A stretch of DNA of 64,000 bases from Candidatus Didemnitutus sp. (GTDB lineage: Bacteria > Verrucomicrobiota > Verrucomicrobiia > Opitutales > Opitutaceae), in contig JAHCAY010000001.1 in assembly GCA_019634575.1 (NCBI GenBank), positions 1,178,001 to 1,242,000 of the forward strand, read 5' to 3'. Shown in pieces: positions 18,156 to 25,324 of this stretch. The stretch's first letter is position 1. Every line of letters starts with the position of its first letter. Position numbers and translations under genes: made by a program. A model generated the notes under the pieces. That model was not told the origin of the DNA. It searched no databases and saw only the letters and a program-made list of their open reading frames with translations.

Positions 18156-19370
18156 ATGGGCTGCGCCATGAGAAACGGGCATTTCACGCTGAGGTGGAAA
18201 GAGGTGCAGGTGCGCCTACCTGGATCGGCGCGGACGGTTCGCTACGGGACTTGGCTGCTGCGCGGATGGCTCGCGGGGCGCCGGATTCGGAAGCAATTCG
18301 CGGACGAAGCGGAGGCCCGCGGCGCAAAGCAGCGTTTCGAGATTCAGGCTGCCAACACCCGCGACGACGTCCGGACCGTCGTCACTCGCTTGTCGACCGA
18401 ACAGCTCGCCGAAGCGGAGGCGGCGCATCGAATGTTGAAGGGCGGTCACTCGTTGGCTTTCGCCGTGGAGTGGTTCAACTCCAACTACCGGCCCGCGGTC
18501 GCGTCCAGGCCCCTTTCCGAGGCCGTGACAACTTTCCTCGCGGAGCGAGCGCCGCACCTTTCGTTCTACGTCGCGCGAGACTATCGTCGAGAGTTGGCGA
18601 GCCTCCAAGCGGCGTTTCCGTCGCGTGACGTTTCGGCCGTCACGACCGCTGACGTTCAGCGCTACATGGACGCGCGCAAACTCGGGCGAAAGGGCTGGAA
18701 CAACCTCCGCGGCGAACTTCACGCGTTCTTCGAGTGGTGCCGTCAGGCGCCGCGTTCCTGGTGTGCAGAAAATTCCGCCGCGCCGCTCCCGAAATTCAAG
18801 ATCGCGCGCGGCCTACCTGAGATTCTTTCGGCGCAGCAAGTCGCCGAGTTCATGGCGTTCGTGGAAGACTATGCCGGCGGGCCTCGCTCAGATCTCCCCC
18901 GTGGGTGTCTTGTGCCCTACTTCGCTCTGTGCGTGTTCGCGGGTATTCGTCCGACTGTGCCGCGCGGCGAGGTGTGCCGGCTTGGGCGGCTACCCCCGGC
19001 GCGTTTGGCGCGCGCGGTCGATCTCGCCAACGGAGTCATCAACATTGAGCCGGATATCTCGAAGACGCATGACCTTCGCCAGATAAAGATCCGCGCCAAT
19101 CTGCAGGCATGGCTCGAGCGCTATCCGCTGAAAAAATTCCCCATAGTGCTCCCGAATATTCAGAAAATGGTCACCGAGGTTCGGACCGAGTTTCTACTCA
19201 GCGATGACGTGCTCCGGCACACGTTCATTTCGATGCACGTCGCCAAATTTCACAGCCTTGGAGCCGCTGCGCTCGAAGCCGGCAATTCCGAGGCGATAAT
19301 CAAGCGCCACTACCTGAATCTTGTCACTGAGCGTGACGCAGAGGCGTTTTGGCAAATTCTGCCGCGCTGA
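18156..19370 (+). CDS. int: Site-specific tyrosine recombinase/integrase
   Basis: A 404-residue phage-type integrase. An N-terminal arm-binding part (about 1-95) precedes a SAM-like core-binding domain (VTTFLAERAPHLSFYVARDY), then the catalytic domain. Seen residues: Arg I in AGIRP, the beta-hairpin Lys in ISKTHDL, Arg II in DDVLRHTFIS, and Tyr in IIKRHYLNLV. The usual His of HxxR is Asp and the His/Trp of the last motif is Asn (EAGNSEAI), a variant I associate with integrases of this phylum. Start ATG at 18156; a second ATG at 18168 is possible. A TTGACAC lies 13 nt upstream. It is adjacent to attL, as expected for the element's integrase. Confidence 0.92.
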   Translation: MGCAMRNGHFTLRWKEVQVRLPGSARTVRYGTWLLRGWLAGRRIRKQFADEAEARGAKQRFEIQAANTRDDVRTVVTRLSTEQLAEAEAAHRMLKGGHSLAFAVEWFNSNYRPAVASRPLSEAVTTFLAERAPHLSFYVARDYRRELASLQAAFPSRDVSAVTTADVQRYMDARKLGRKGWNNLRGELHAFFEWCRQAPRSWCAENSAAPLPKFKIARGLPEILSAQQVAEFMAFVEDYAGGPRSDLPRGCLVPYFALCVFAGIRPTVPRGEVCRLGRLPPARLARAVDLANGVINIEPDISKTHDLRQIKIRANLQAWLERYPLKKFPIVLPNIQKMVTEVRTEFLLSDDVLRHTFISMHVAKFHSLGAAALEAGNSEAIIKRHYLNLVTERDAEAFWQILPR

Positions 19371-19371
19371 A

Positions 19372-19642
19372 TTTACGATTTACCTAGCCGGCTAGGTGAA
19401 TTGTCAAACCGGCCTGTTTTACGTTTCACACCGCCGGCGGTGCGAATCGTAAAGCCCGCCGGGAATCTTGCTTTCGCCGCCCATATTTACGATTTGCTTA
19501 GTCGACTAAGCGAATCGTGAAATTCGACACAGTTGATCGCTAGATTTTACGAAATGCTCCGTTAACGGAGCGAACCGTAAAACTCGGCGCAGTTCATCAC
19601 TAGATTTTACGAAATGCTCCGCCGGCGGAGCGATTCGTTAAA
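19372..19642. repeat. Array of five 36-38-bp palindromes with shared outer arms
   Basis: Palindromes at 19372-19408, 19418-19453, 19486-19521, 19546-19581 and 19606-19642. Each starts TTTACG and ends near CGTAAA. Each has an inner, nearly perfect 14-16-bp palindrome whose sequence differs from copy to copy yet stays self-complementary: ACCTAGCCGGCTAGGT, CACCGCCGGCGGTG, GCTTAGTCGACTAAGC, GCTCCGTTAACGGAGC, GCTCCGCCGGCGGAGC. Centres are 46, 68, 60 and 60 bp apart, and the last copies lie in 60-bp direct repeats (AGATTTTACGAAATGCTCCG shared). The array fills the gap between int and the excisionase-like gene. It could be a replication or partition site, a recombination accessory site or structured RNA. 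Confidence 0.93.
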
Positions 19643-19712
19643 GTAGTTCCGAGGGATACTGAAAACAACGGTGCGCCGCATCTTGGCGCGGGTTGACACC
19701 CTTAACCACGGT

Positions 19713-19934
19713 ATGACCCAAGTCAACTCAACCGGCGGCTCGTTCACGTCGCCTAAGAAATTGCTGAACGAACTCGAGGTGTCCGAAATCCTGAACGTGT
19801 CGGTTCGCCAGGTCGCGAATCTTCGCGAGCGGCGCCTGATCAGTTACATCAAGCTCGGCCGGGCCGTTCGTTTTGATCCTGATCTCTTGCGCATCGAAAT
19901 CGGCCGCCTGTCCATCCAGTGCGCAGCGGAATAA
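19713..19934 (+). CDS. Excisionase-like helix-turn-helix protein
   Basis: A 73-residue protein with an HTH_17/MerR-type DNA-binding unit: LLNELEVSEILNVSVRQVANLRERRLISYIKLGRAVRFDPD. This is the usual layout of excisionases and small recombination directionality factors, in which the last part is the wing contacting DNA. The frame is open from a GTG at 19671, but the ATG at 19713 is preferred. A TTGACAC lies 14 nt before it, as with two other genes of the element. Placed directly after the palindrome array, it may bind there; that is inference. Confidence 0.8.
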   Translation: MTQVNSTGGSFTSPKKLLNELEVSEILNVSVRQVANLRERRLISYIKLGRAVRFDPDLLRIEIGRLSIQCAAE

Positions 19935-19947
19935 TCGTGGTCCGCAA

Positions 19948-19978
19948 ACCGAGCCGCACCGCGACAGTGCGGCTCGGT
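19948..19978 (+). promoter_or_regulatory. Perfect 12-bp hairpin between excisionase-like and replication genes
   Basis: ACCGAGCCGCAC pairs without mismatch with GTGCGGCTCGGT around a 7-base loop. There is no T run, so it is not a standard intrinsic terminator. It could act as an attenuator, mRNA stabiliser or operator. It starts 13 bp after the stop of the small HTH gene. Confidence 0.6.
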
Positions 19979-19990
19979 CGCCACGAATCA

Positions 19991-20077
19991 ATGAAACTCG
20001 GCCGCTGGCCTTCGCCGACCGCGACCATCATCGCGTGTTGGGATGTCAAGACCTTCGGCCGCGGGGCAACTCCGTGA
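19991..20077 (+). CDS. Possible 28-residue leader peptide coupled to the replication gene
   Basis: ATG-started frame MKLGRWPSPTATIIACWDV, continuing to a TGA that overlaps the GTG start of the next gene by 4 bp (GTGA). Such overlap is the common coupling pattern in this window. No family is recognised and so short a frame could be chance. If real, it may control translation of the downstream replication protein. Confidence 0.3.
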   Translation: MKLGRWPSPTATIIACWDVKTFGRGATP

Positions 20078-20844
20078 GACCGCTCACCCCATTCATCCCA
20101 CCGTGGCTCGACGACGCCGGCCTATCGTTGCGGGCGTTCCGCGTTCTTGTGCATCTGTGGCGGAGGCGTGGAGGTAAAGATGAGGGTCGCTGTTACCCTT
20201 CGGCAACGAGCATAGCCCGATCGTGCCGCATCAGCAGGCCAACCGTTTTCGGCGCGCTCAAGGAGCTAGAGCATGCAGGGCTAATCGTGCGAAAGCGTTC
20301 CGGAGCCCGCGGTGGAAACGAGTATTTTCTCGTGGCTCCGACTAGTAAAGAAATCGAACCTAGTGGCGTAGATCAGGCGTTAAAAAAACGATACGCCACT
20401 AGTCAAAAAAACGATACGCCACTGGTTAAGAATTTTGCACGCAAAGGATATTCCGAAGGAATAGAAAAGGAAGGAGCGCGGGCCGAGCCCGCGCGCTCTC
20501 TCTCAAAATCCGACTCCTTTGTCGCAGAGGTGGAGGCGATGCCTGAGTTTGTCGGGCGCTGTGACATCAGGAAAATCGCGCAAATATGCGCTCCGATCCG
20601 CAACGCTGCCCACTTGGCTCAACGTGTCCGCGACGAGCTGAACCCCCAATACACTGCAAAGCCTGTTGCTATCGTCGCTGAACCAGTTGGCTGGCGAGAA
20701 TGGCTCATTCAGACGCGCCCCGAGAACGTCTACACCAACCCGGAGGCGGATACATTTGCACCAACTTGGGCTCATCTGCCGAAGGACACTCAGGCGTGGA
20801 TCGCTCACAAAATGGCTGAGGAGGCGAAGGGCCGTGCAAGCTGA
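20074..20844 (+). CDS. Winged-helix replication-initiation-type protein (lambda O-like layout)
   Basis: A 256-residue protein. Residues about 15-80 form a winged helix-turn-helix: LSLRAFRVLVHLWRRRG, CYPSATSIARSCRISRP and GALKELEHAGLIVRKR. This is typical of phage replication proteins that bind origin iterons. A polar linker (about 95-125) is encoded by DNA containing direct and inverted repeats followed by AT-rich sequence. The C-terminal part (RKIAQICAPIRNAAHLAQRV) is helical and might contact a helicase loader. The GTG at 20074 is chosen because upstream translation is not protein-like. No P-loop is present, so it is not a helicase or primase. A role in element replication is inferred. Confidence 0.65.
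   Translation: MRPLTPFIPPWLDDAGLSLRAFRVLVHLWRRRGGKDEGRCYPSATSIARSCRISRPTVFGALKELEHAGLIVRKRSGARGGNEYFLVAPTSKEIEPSGVDQALKKRYATSQKNDTPLVKNFARKGYSEGIEKEGARAEPARSLSKSDSFVAEVEAMPEFVGRCDIRKIAQICAPIRNAAHLAQRVRDELNPQYTAKPVAIVAEPVGWREWLIQTRPENVYTNPEADTFAPTWAHLPKDTQAWIAHKMAEEAKGRAS
20360..20475 (+). repeat. Iteron-like repeats with adjacent AT-rich segment inside the replication gene
   Basis: Two 22-bp direct copies at 20382-20403 and 20405-20426 (seven A then CGATACGCCACT and RGT), differing in one base, period 23. An inverted 11-bp partial copy (CTAGTGGCGTA) lies at 20360-20370. Bases 20427-20475 are clearly AT-richer than the surroundings. Iterons plus an AT-rich unwinding zone in the middle of a replication gene is the lambda ori arrangement. 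Origin function is inferred. Confidence 0.65.
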
Positions 20845-21211
20845 GGCCTTCGAAGCTCGCCTCGCCATGCTCCAAGCGAGGTTCCCACGATTGGACGTCC
20901 CGCGCGAATACCGCGCCGCGTGCGTCAAATATGGCCGTGAGGTGGAACTCGGATGGCTGGAGACTTTCTGGCTTCCGCGCGCTCGGCCCGCGCGCCGTCG
21001 CTCTCGTGCAGATCGCGAAAGCGCCGCACGCACTGCGATATTCGTTGCGGCGTCCGCGCCGGATGCGCCGACCGGCTGGCCGGAGTGGTTCGCTCGGGTT
21101 TTGCCTGGCGTCGATCCGGTCGCGTGGAGTTCGGCGCCGATCGATCTCCGGCTGCGGTTCGTGCGCGAGTCCTCGGCCGAAACTAAGGAATCTATTAAGC
21201 CAGCCGCCTAG
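20834..21211 (+). CDS. Unknown protein downstream of the replication gene
   Basis: A 125-residue protein from a GTG at 20834, overlapping the replication gene by 11 bp. It begins VQAEAFEARLAMLQARFPRL and contains an Arg-rich stretch, then WPEWFARVLPGVDPVAW. The overlap and similar length to helicase-loader or primosome partners suggest a replication accessory role, but no motif is recognised. Confidence 0.5.
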   Translation: MQAEAFEARLAMLQARFPRLDVPREYRAACVKYGREVELGWLETFWLPRARPARRRSRADRESAARTAIFVAASAPDAPTGWPEWFARVLPGVDPVAWSSAPIDLRLRFVRESSAETKESIKPAA

Positions 21212-21335
21212 CAGAGGTTAAGCGACTCCCGTGTCGCACTTTCGCGAGTCAGCCGGGAGTGCAGTGTCGCGTCGTGGCCGGAGCCTGTCGCGCGCCACAC
21301 GTTGCGCACTGCGTGTTGACACGGGCCCTAGGGTT
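21212..21335. other. Short gap with promoter-like TTGACA
   Basis: Between the 125-residue protein and the HTH protein. TTGACAC at 21316-21322 precedes the ATG at 21336 by 14 nt, the same layout as upstream of int and the excisionase-like gene. Nothing else is recognised. Confidence 0.35.
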
Positions 21336-21587
21336 ATGAAGTCCGCTCAACCGCCTATCTACGAAACCGCCACCGGCCTGGCGCGCCGCGCCGGAGTTCA
21401 CCGCGCGGTGGTGTTGCGCCTGCTCGCGCAAAACATGCTGCCGCCCGCAGCGTTCGTCGCCGGCCTCGGCGGCGCGATCACGTCGCCGCTCTTCAGCCCC
21501 GATCAGGCGGTCGACGTGCTGCGCCTTCAGAAAGTTTCCTACAAACAGCTTGCCACGGCCGCCACTCACGGCGCGCCGGGCGACTAA
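21336..21587 (+). CDS. Small helix-turn-helix protein
   Basis: An 83-residue protein with an N-terminal HTH-like segment (YETATGLARRAGVHRAVVLR) followed by LLAQNMLPPAAFV and SPLFSPDQAVDVLRLQK, similar in layout to MerR/HTH_17 DNA-binding domains. It is probably a transcriptional regulator or DNA-packaging-like protein of the element. The ATG at 21336 is chosen over the longer open frame from 21231 because the conserved-looking part begins there. Confidence 0.6.
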   Translation: MKSAQPPIYETATGLARRAGVHRAVVLRLLAQNMLPPAAFVAGLGGAITSPLFSPDQAVDVLRLQKVSYKQLATAATHGAPGD

Positions 21588-21607
21588 ACTTCAACGTCCC
21601 GTTCGTC

Positions 21608-22351
21608 ATGTTTGCCACCCTCGCTCCCGAAAAATTCGATTTCGTTCAGATCGCCACGCAAGTCGGCGAGCCCACCACTCTGCAGTCCTCGCGCGTCCTT
21701 GCGCAGCGTCTCTACGCGCGCGGGTCGCACGATGCCGCGCAGCGGACGGACCTCGCCACTCCGCTCGCTACACTTCGCGAAAAATCCAAGTCCGCGCGAA
21801 CGCTGACTGCGCTGAACGATGCGACTCGCGAGTTCCTGGTTTCTGCTTTGGGCGAGTCGAGAACCGCCGCTTGCTGGAAGCGCCGCGGTTCCGCCGCCTC
21901 CACCGCGACTGCGACAACCACGCCCGCGCCGATCACACCAGCCGCGGCGCCTCTCGCCGCACCGGTCGCGTCGTCCGCGGCCCCTGTCACCGCGCCGGCG
22001 AAAACCCAGGCCGCGCCGCCGACGATCTCGCCCAATTCTCCCGCAGGCAAGCTCGCGACCTATCGCGCGCTCAGCGGCAACGAACGCCTCGACTATCTCG
22101 ACCGCCACCAAGGCGACATTTTTCGCGCAACCGCAGACGAGAAAACTCTCCAGGCCATCCTCCGGCGCAACGGCGACAACCCCGGACCGGACTCCCCAAT
22201 CGGAAAATTCCTGCACTTGCGCACGCTTCCGGTAGGCGACGCTCGCGCCGACTACTTCGCGAAGCATCAGCGCGCGATCGAGCAGGGCGCCACCGATTTT
22301 GCCACCGCGCAACAGATCGCGAAGCGCAACGGCCAAACCCTCGATTTCTGA
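21608..22351 (+). CDS. Element protein of unknown function with Ala/Pro/Thr linker
   Basis: A 247-residue protein in three zones. An N-terminal helical part of about 85 residues (MFATLAPEKFDFVQIATQVG) is followed by a low-complexity Ala/Pro/Thr linker of about 55 residues, then a C-terminal helical domain (LATYRALSGNERLDYLDRHQ with charged repeats through ATDFATAQQIAKRNGQ). No signal peptide or membrane segment. The modular build with a flexible linker resembles scaffold or head/tail-associated phage proteins, but no family is recognised. It is followed after 27 bp by another unknown gene. Confidence 0.6.
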   Translation: MFATLAPEKFDFVQIATQVGEPTTLQSSRVLAQRLYARGSHDAAQRTDLATPLATLREKSKSARTLTALNDATREFLVSALGESRTAACWKRRGSAASTATATTTPAPITPAAAPLAAPVASSAAPVTAPAKTQAAPPTISPNSPAGKLATYRALSGNERLDYLDRHQGDIFRATADEKTLQAILRRNGDNPGPDSPIGKFLHLRTLPVGDARADYFAKHQRAIEQGATDFATAQQIAKRNGQTLDF

Positions 22352-22378
22352 TTTCCCCAATCATCCTCACAAAGTCCC

Positions 22379-23101
22379 ATGAATACCGCCACCACCACCG
22401 CTAAAATCTCCCCAGCGCTCGCCGCCATCCAAGATGCGGCCGCTCCGACGCCGGCACCTACCGCGCCGACTTTTCACCCGACGATTTTCAGGAAAGCCGC
22501 CGGTGACAAAACCACCTACGAGACCCGCCTCGAGCCCCTGGACATCGAGGCGGAGCTGAGGCGCGGAGACGACTCCACCCGCAAGATTTTCCTCGCCGCG
22601 CTCGCCGCGTTTGACGCCGAGCATGCGCTCGTCCGTCGGGCCAGAGACGTGCGTTACAGTGAAGCCGCAATTGCAGAGCTCCGGAAAGCAGGGCTCGTCC
22701 TCGACGAGGAGCTAGAGGCTGACGCTTACTTCCGTGCGGTTCCCGGTGGCGAGCCCGGGCACTTCGTTTTTCGCAGTGCAGACCACCTTGGAAACGCGGA
22801 AAAAGTTTTTGCCGCCCAGATCCTCCAAAAACTCGAAGGCGCAGTCGAACCGGAGACGCGGCGGCTGGCACAGCTCGTCGTCGATGATTTTTCAGCCGAA
22901 CTCGCGCGGATCGAAGAGATCGACCGGGGGCTCGCGGTCCGGTGGGCCGGCAAGGTGTCGACTCAGGAAGCACTGTGCGCGCAGCTGCGGCACGCCATCG
23001 CGCGCCTCAATGCGGACCTCGCCCGGCCTTTCGACATGGGCTGGCATCCAAACCCTCGCACCGTCCTCAACCGCTATTTGCCGGCATCCTCGCCGCTCTA
23101 A
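22379..23101 (+). CDS. Element protein of unknown function
   Basis: A 240-residue protein with an Ala/Pro/Thr-rich N-terminus and a charged alpha-helical body (ELRRGDDSTRKIFLAALAAF, then LAQLVVDDFSAELARIEEID). The C-terminus contains NPRTVLNRYLPA. No motifs, signal or membrane segments are seen. Its place ahead of a small membrane protein and a tape-measure-like protein would suit a tail-assembly or accessory structural role; this is position-based inference only. Confidence 0.6.
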   Translation: MNTATTTAKISPALAAIQDAAAPTPAPTAPTFHPTIFRKAAGDKTTYETRLEPLDIEAELRRGDDSTRKIFLAALAAFDAEHALVRRARDVRYSEAAIAELRKAGLVLDEELEADAYFRAVPGGEPGHFVFRSADHLGNAEKVFAAQILQKLEGAVEPETRRLAQLVVDDFSAELARIEEIDRGLAVRWAGKVSTQEALCAQLRHAIARLNADLARPFDMGWHPNPRTVLNRYLPASSPL

Positions 23102-23170
23102 ATTTCTGCGGGATGTTCCACGCCACCGGCGATCAACCGCCGTTCTAGATGTGCCACCCCGCCACCTTTG

Positions 23171-23234
23171 TCCGCGCCGCCCGCATCCGCCTCAATTTCG
23201 GTTCATGAGAAAATGTGGGGGCGGGCGGCGCGGA
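23171..23234. promoter_or_regulatory. 14-bp perfect inverted repeat ahead of the small membrane protein
   Basis: TCCGCGCCGCCCGC at 23171-23184 and its exact complement at 23221-23234, with a 36-base loop. It ends 8 bp before the ATG at 23243. It could fold in the mRNA leader and limit translation or read-through. It also argues against the alternative ATG at 23213, which would lie in the loop. Confidence 0.5.
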
Positions 23235-23242
23235 TAACCATC

Positions 23243-23521
23243 ATGCACTCAGACCTAGTTCGCCTCGCCGAGATACTCGGCGCCGATCCTTTGTCCGCTG
23301 AACTTGCGGACCCGTTGGAGCTTTCCGCGTTCATCCTCTTCCACGCATCGGCCGTTGCCGTTGCATTGGTGGTGAAGGGCATTCCCGCCTTGCTCTACGT
23401 CTCCGCTGTTGCGGTGGTGTGCCTTCTGCGCTGCGCGCTGGCCGGGCTCGCGGCGCTCGCTCTCGCCGCAATTCTGCGCCCGCTCATGTGGGCACTTGGC
23501 ATCCCTCCATCATACTCCTGA
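23243..23521 (+). CDS. Small membrane protein
   Basis: A 92-residue protein with two or three hydrophobic segments: FILFHASAVAVALVVKG, ALLYVSAVAVVCLLRCAL and LAALALAAILRPLMWALG. Size and topology would suit a holin-like or tail-associated membrane protein, but no family is recognised. It ends 3 bp before the tape-measure-like gene, so the two are probably translated from one mRNA. Confidence 0.55.
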   Translation: MHSDLVRLAEILGADPLSAELADPLELSAFILFHASAVAVALVVKGIPALLYVSAVAVVCLLRCALAGLAALALAAILRPLMWALGIPPSYS

Positions 23522-23524
23522 CCT

Positions 23525-24823
23525 ATGGCCTCTTTTGAAGTTCGCGGTAAACTCGGTCTCGACACCAATGATTGGGCATCGTCCCTCGGCCGTGCCTCCG
23601 TGCGTCTCGACAATTTCAGCGAGCGCGCGGTCGAATCATCTCGCACGATCAAGCGTGGATTCGACGGCTTGAAAAATATCTTCCTCGCCGGCGGGTTGTT
23701 GACGGCCGCAAAAGAATTCTTTCAGAGCGCGATCGACTACTCCCAGAAATATGAGGGTGCAGTCTCTCAAGACATCGCTGCAACGCGCCGCTTCGGTGAC
23801 GCTCTCGACGCGATCAAAATCACGGGAGCGAAGGCTGGCGTCGCCGTGGTCGGCTGGGTCGAGCAAGCCGCAATCGGCCTCGCCTCGCTGGTCTACGGCA
23901 CGGAGGCCGCTGTCGACGCTTACGACACGATGCAGAAGGAGGCTGCAAAGGCTGCCGACGAAGAAAAGGCACGCAAGATCGCCGCGGCGCAAGATGCGCT
24001 GGGCAAAGGCCGCCAAGACATCGCCCTCGCCGAGGCGCCCGGCCCTTGGGAACGTCTCGTCATTCTCATTAACGCGGCAGTCGATTTGCGCGAGAGACAG
24101 CGCGGCTTGGAGCAGGGCTCGGCGGACGCTCTCGCCCTGCAGCTCGATATCGAGAAAAATCTCGCGGCGCAGCGCAAGATCACCGCCGACCTGACCGCGG
24201 ACGAAGGCAAGGAACTGGCCGACGCGAGCCGCGTGCGCCTGGCGTTGTCGGAGGAAGAGCGTCGCGCGGCGATGGATCGAATGATCGCCGCGGAAAAGGC
24301 CGCCGCGTTGACTAACCAACGTGCCGAGGTTGAAGAGGAACTACTCAACATCGCTGAGGCGCTCCGGCAAAAAGAGCTCCCCGCCAGTCAACTCCTGCAG
24401 CGCAAACTTGAATTGAAGAAAGAGGAGCGCGCGATTGACGGAGAGTTGCTGCGCCTCGCTGAAGAGCGCGCCGCAGCGGAGGCTTCTGTTGCGAATGCCG
24501 CCGCAAGGTTGCAGGAAGGGCAACGCGACCGCGTTTCCTTTACGCTCTCGGAAGCCGTGACTGGCACCCGCGGCAACGCCACCGACCAAGCCCGCGCCCG
24601 CGAAATCCAGCGCATCGAGGAAGACGCGCGGCGATCCTTCGACGCCGGTTTTGAAAAATCTGCCCTTGAAAAACAAAACCGCGCTGACGCGCTGCGCCAG
24701 GGCTTCGGCCGGCTCGACTCCCGCGAGCGTGACCCCGCGAAAGCCTTTAAAGACGCGCTCAAGGAAAGCGAAGACCGCCTCAAAGAGTTGTGCACCTCAC
24801 TGCGCGCAGAGGTCATCAAATAG
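23525..24823 (+). CDS. Tape-measure-like coiled-coil protein
   Basis: A 432-residue protein. The N-terminus (MASFEVRGKLGLDTNDWASS, then LGRASVRLDNFSERAVES) has the layout of phage tail tape-measure proteins, which begin with a LGLDTSxFxxxL-type segment. One hydrophobic stretch (IFLAGGLLTAA) and another near residues 105-120 follow. The rest, about 140-430, is a long charged helical coiled coil rich in Glu, Ala, Arg and Lys. Tape measures are usually over 600 residues, so this is short. No other tail genes are visible. A phage-derived origin is inferred; another coiled-coil role is possible. Confidence 0.55.
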   Translation: MASFEVRGKLGLDTNDWASSLGRASVRLDNFSERAVESSRTIKRGFDGLKNIFLAGGLLTAAKEFFQSAIDYSQKYEGAVSQDIAATRRFGDALDAIKITGAKAGVAVVGWVEQAAIGLASLVYGTEAAVDAYDTMQKEAAKAADEEKARKIAAAQDALGKGRQDIALAEAPGPWERLVILINAAVDLRERQRGLEQGSADALALQLDIEKNLAAQRKITADLTADEGKELADASRVRLALSEEERRAAMDRMIAAEKAAALTNQRAEVEEELLNIAEALRQKELPASQLLQRKLELKKEERAIDGELLRLAEERAAAEASVANAAARLQEGQRDRVSFTLSEAVTGTRGNATDQARAREIQRIEEDARRSFDAGFEKSALEKQNRADALRQGFGRLDSRERDPAKAFKDALKESEDRLKELCTSLRAEVIK

Positions 24824-24840
24824 GCCGAGGCCGCGCGCGC

Positions 24841-25110
24841 GTCTACCTCGAACGCACGAACGCCTCCATCGAAACCGTGAACCGCGCCGCGTAAATCCGC
24901 ACGCTGGCAGAGCGCCAGATGGGAAACTTTCTGAAACAGATGCCGAACAGCAAAACAGGGCCGAAAAAATTAGGTGCCGACTCGGAACCTAATTCCGTGC
25001 CCACCATCGCTGATATCGGAATCACGAAAAAGCAGAGCGCCACCGCGCAAAAACTGGCAAACATCCCCGAACCGGAATTTCGCGAGCGCGTGGCGGTGGT
25101 GTCGTGGTGA
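24841..25110 (+). pseudogene. Nonsense-mutated relic of a phage HTH/adenine-methylase-associated protein
   Basis: In one frame from about 24841 the translation reads VYLERTNASIETVNRAA, a TAA stop at 24892, IRTLAERQMGNFLKQMPNSK, and then PTIADIGITKKQSATAQKLA, ending at 25110. The phrase of the type AAEIRLRAERKMGELLK, then LADLGITKxQSxxxQKLA, is typical of phage/plasmid proteins found next to DNA adenine methylases. A single base change (GAA to TAA) would explain the stop. The N-terminus is missing and overlaps the end of the tape-measure-like gene in another frame, suggesting insertion or deletion there. Confidence 0.6.
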
Positions 25111-25324
25111 TTCCACGAGCTGAGGCAGTTTCCAGTTTCCCAACGCGGGCTTGCCCGGGTCCAAAATTTCCGAGAGCCTTTCGGACGTAGCCGGTCGGCT
25201 ACACGCCGTGAGAAGCGTTCACAAAAACGAGACAGACTATTGGCCGCCGGATCGAAGCGGATGGGCACTCGTTTGCCCTTTCTCACACCGCACCAGGTCC
25301 GGCGGCTTCTGTTTGGGGTTCATC
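25111..25324. other. Gap with small hairpins
   Basis: Contains the hairpins CGGGC/GCCCG (about 25146-25157) and GTAGCC/GGCTAC (25187-25202), and a 9-bp inverted repeat GCCGCCGGA/TCCGGCGGC (25243-25251 and 25298-25306). No gene with protein character; the open frame from 25151 only becomes protein-like after 25325. Confidence 0.4.

Noticed and set aside
19372..19642. CRISPR-like array
   Set aside because: The repeats are palindromes with variable inner parts and gaps of only about 9-32 bp, no cas genes are near, and the constant part is only the outer arms.
23525..24823. Complete tailed prophage
   Set aside because: Only a tape-measure-like protein is seen; no terminase, portal, capsid, tube or baseplate genes occur in the 8.16-kb element.
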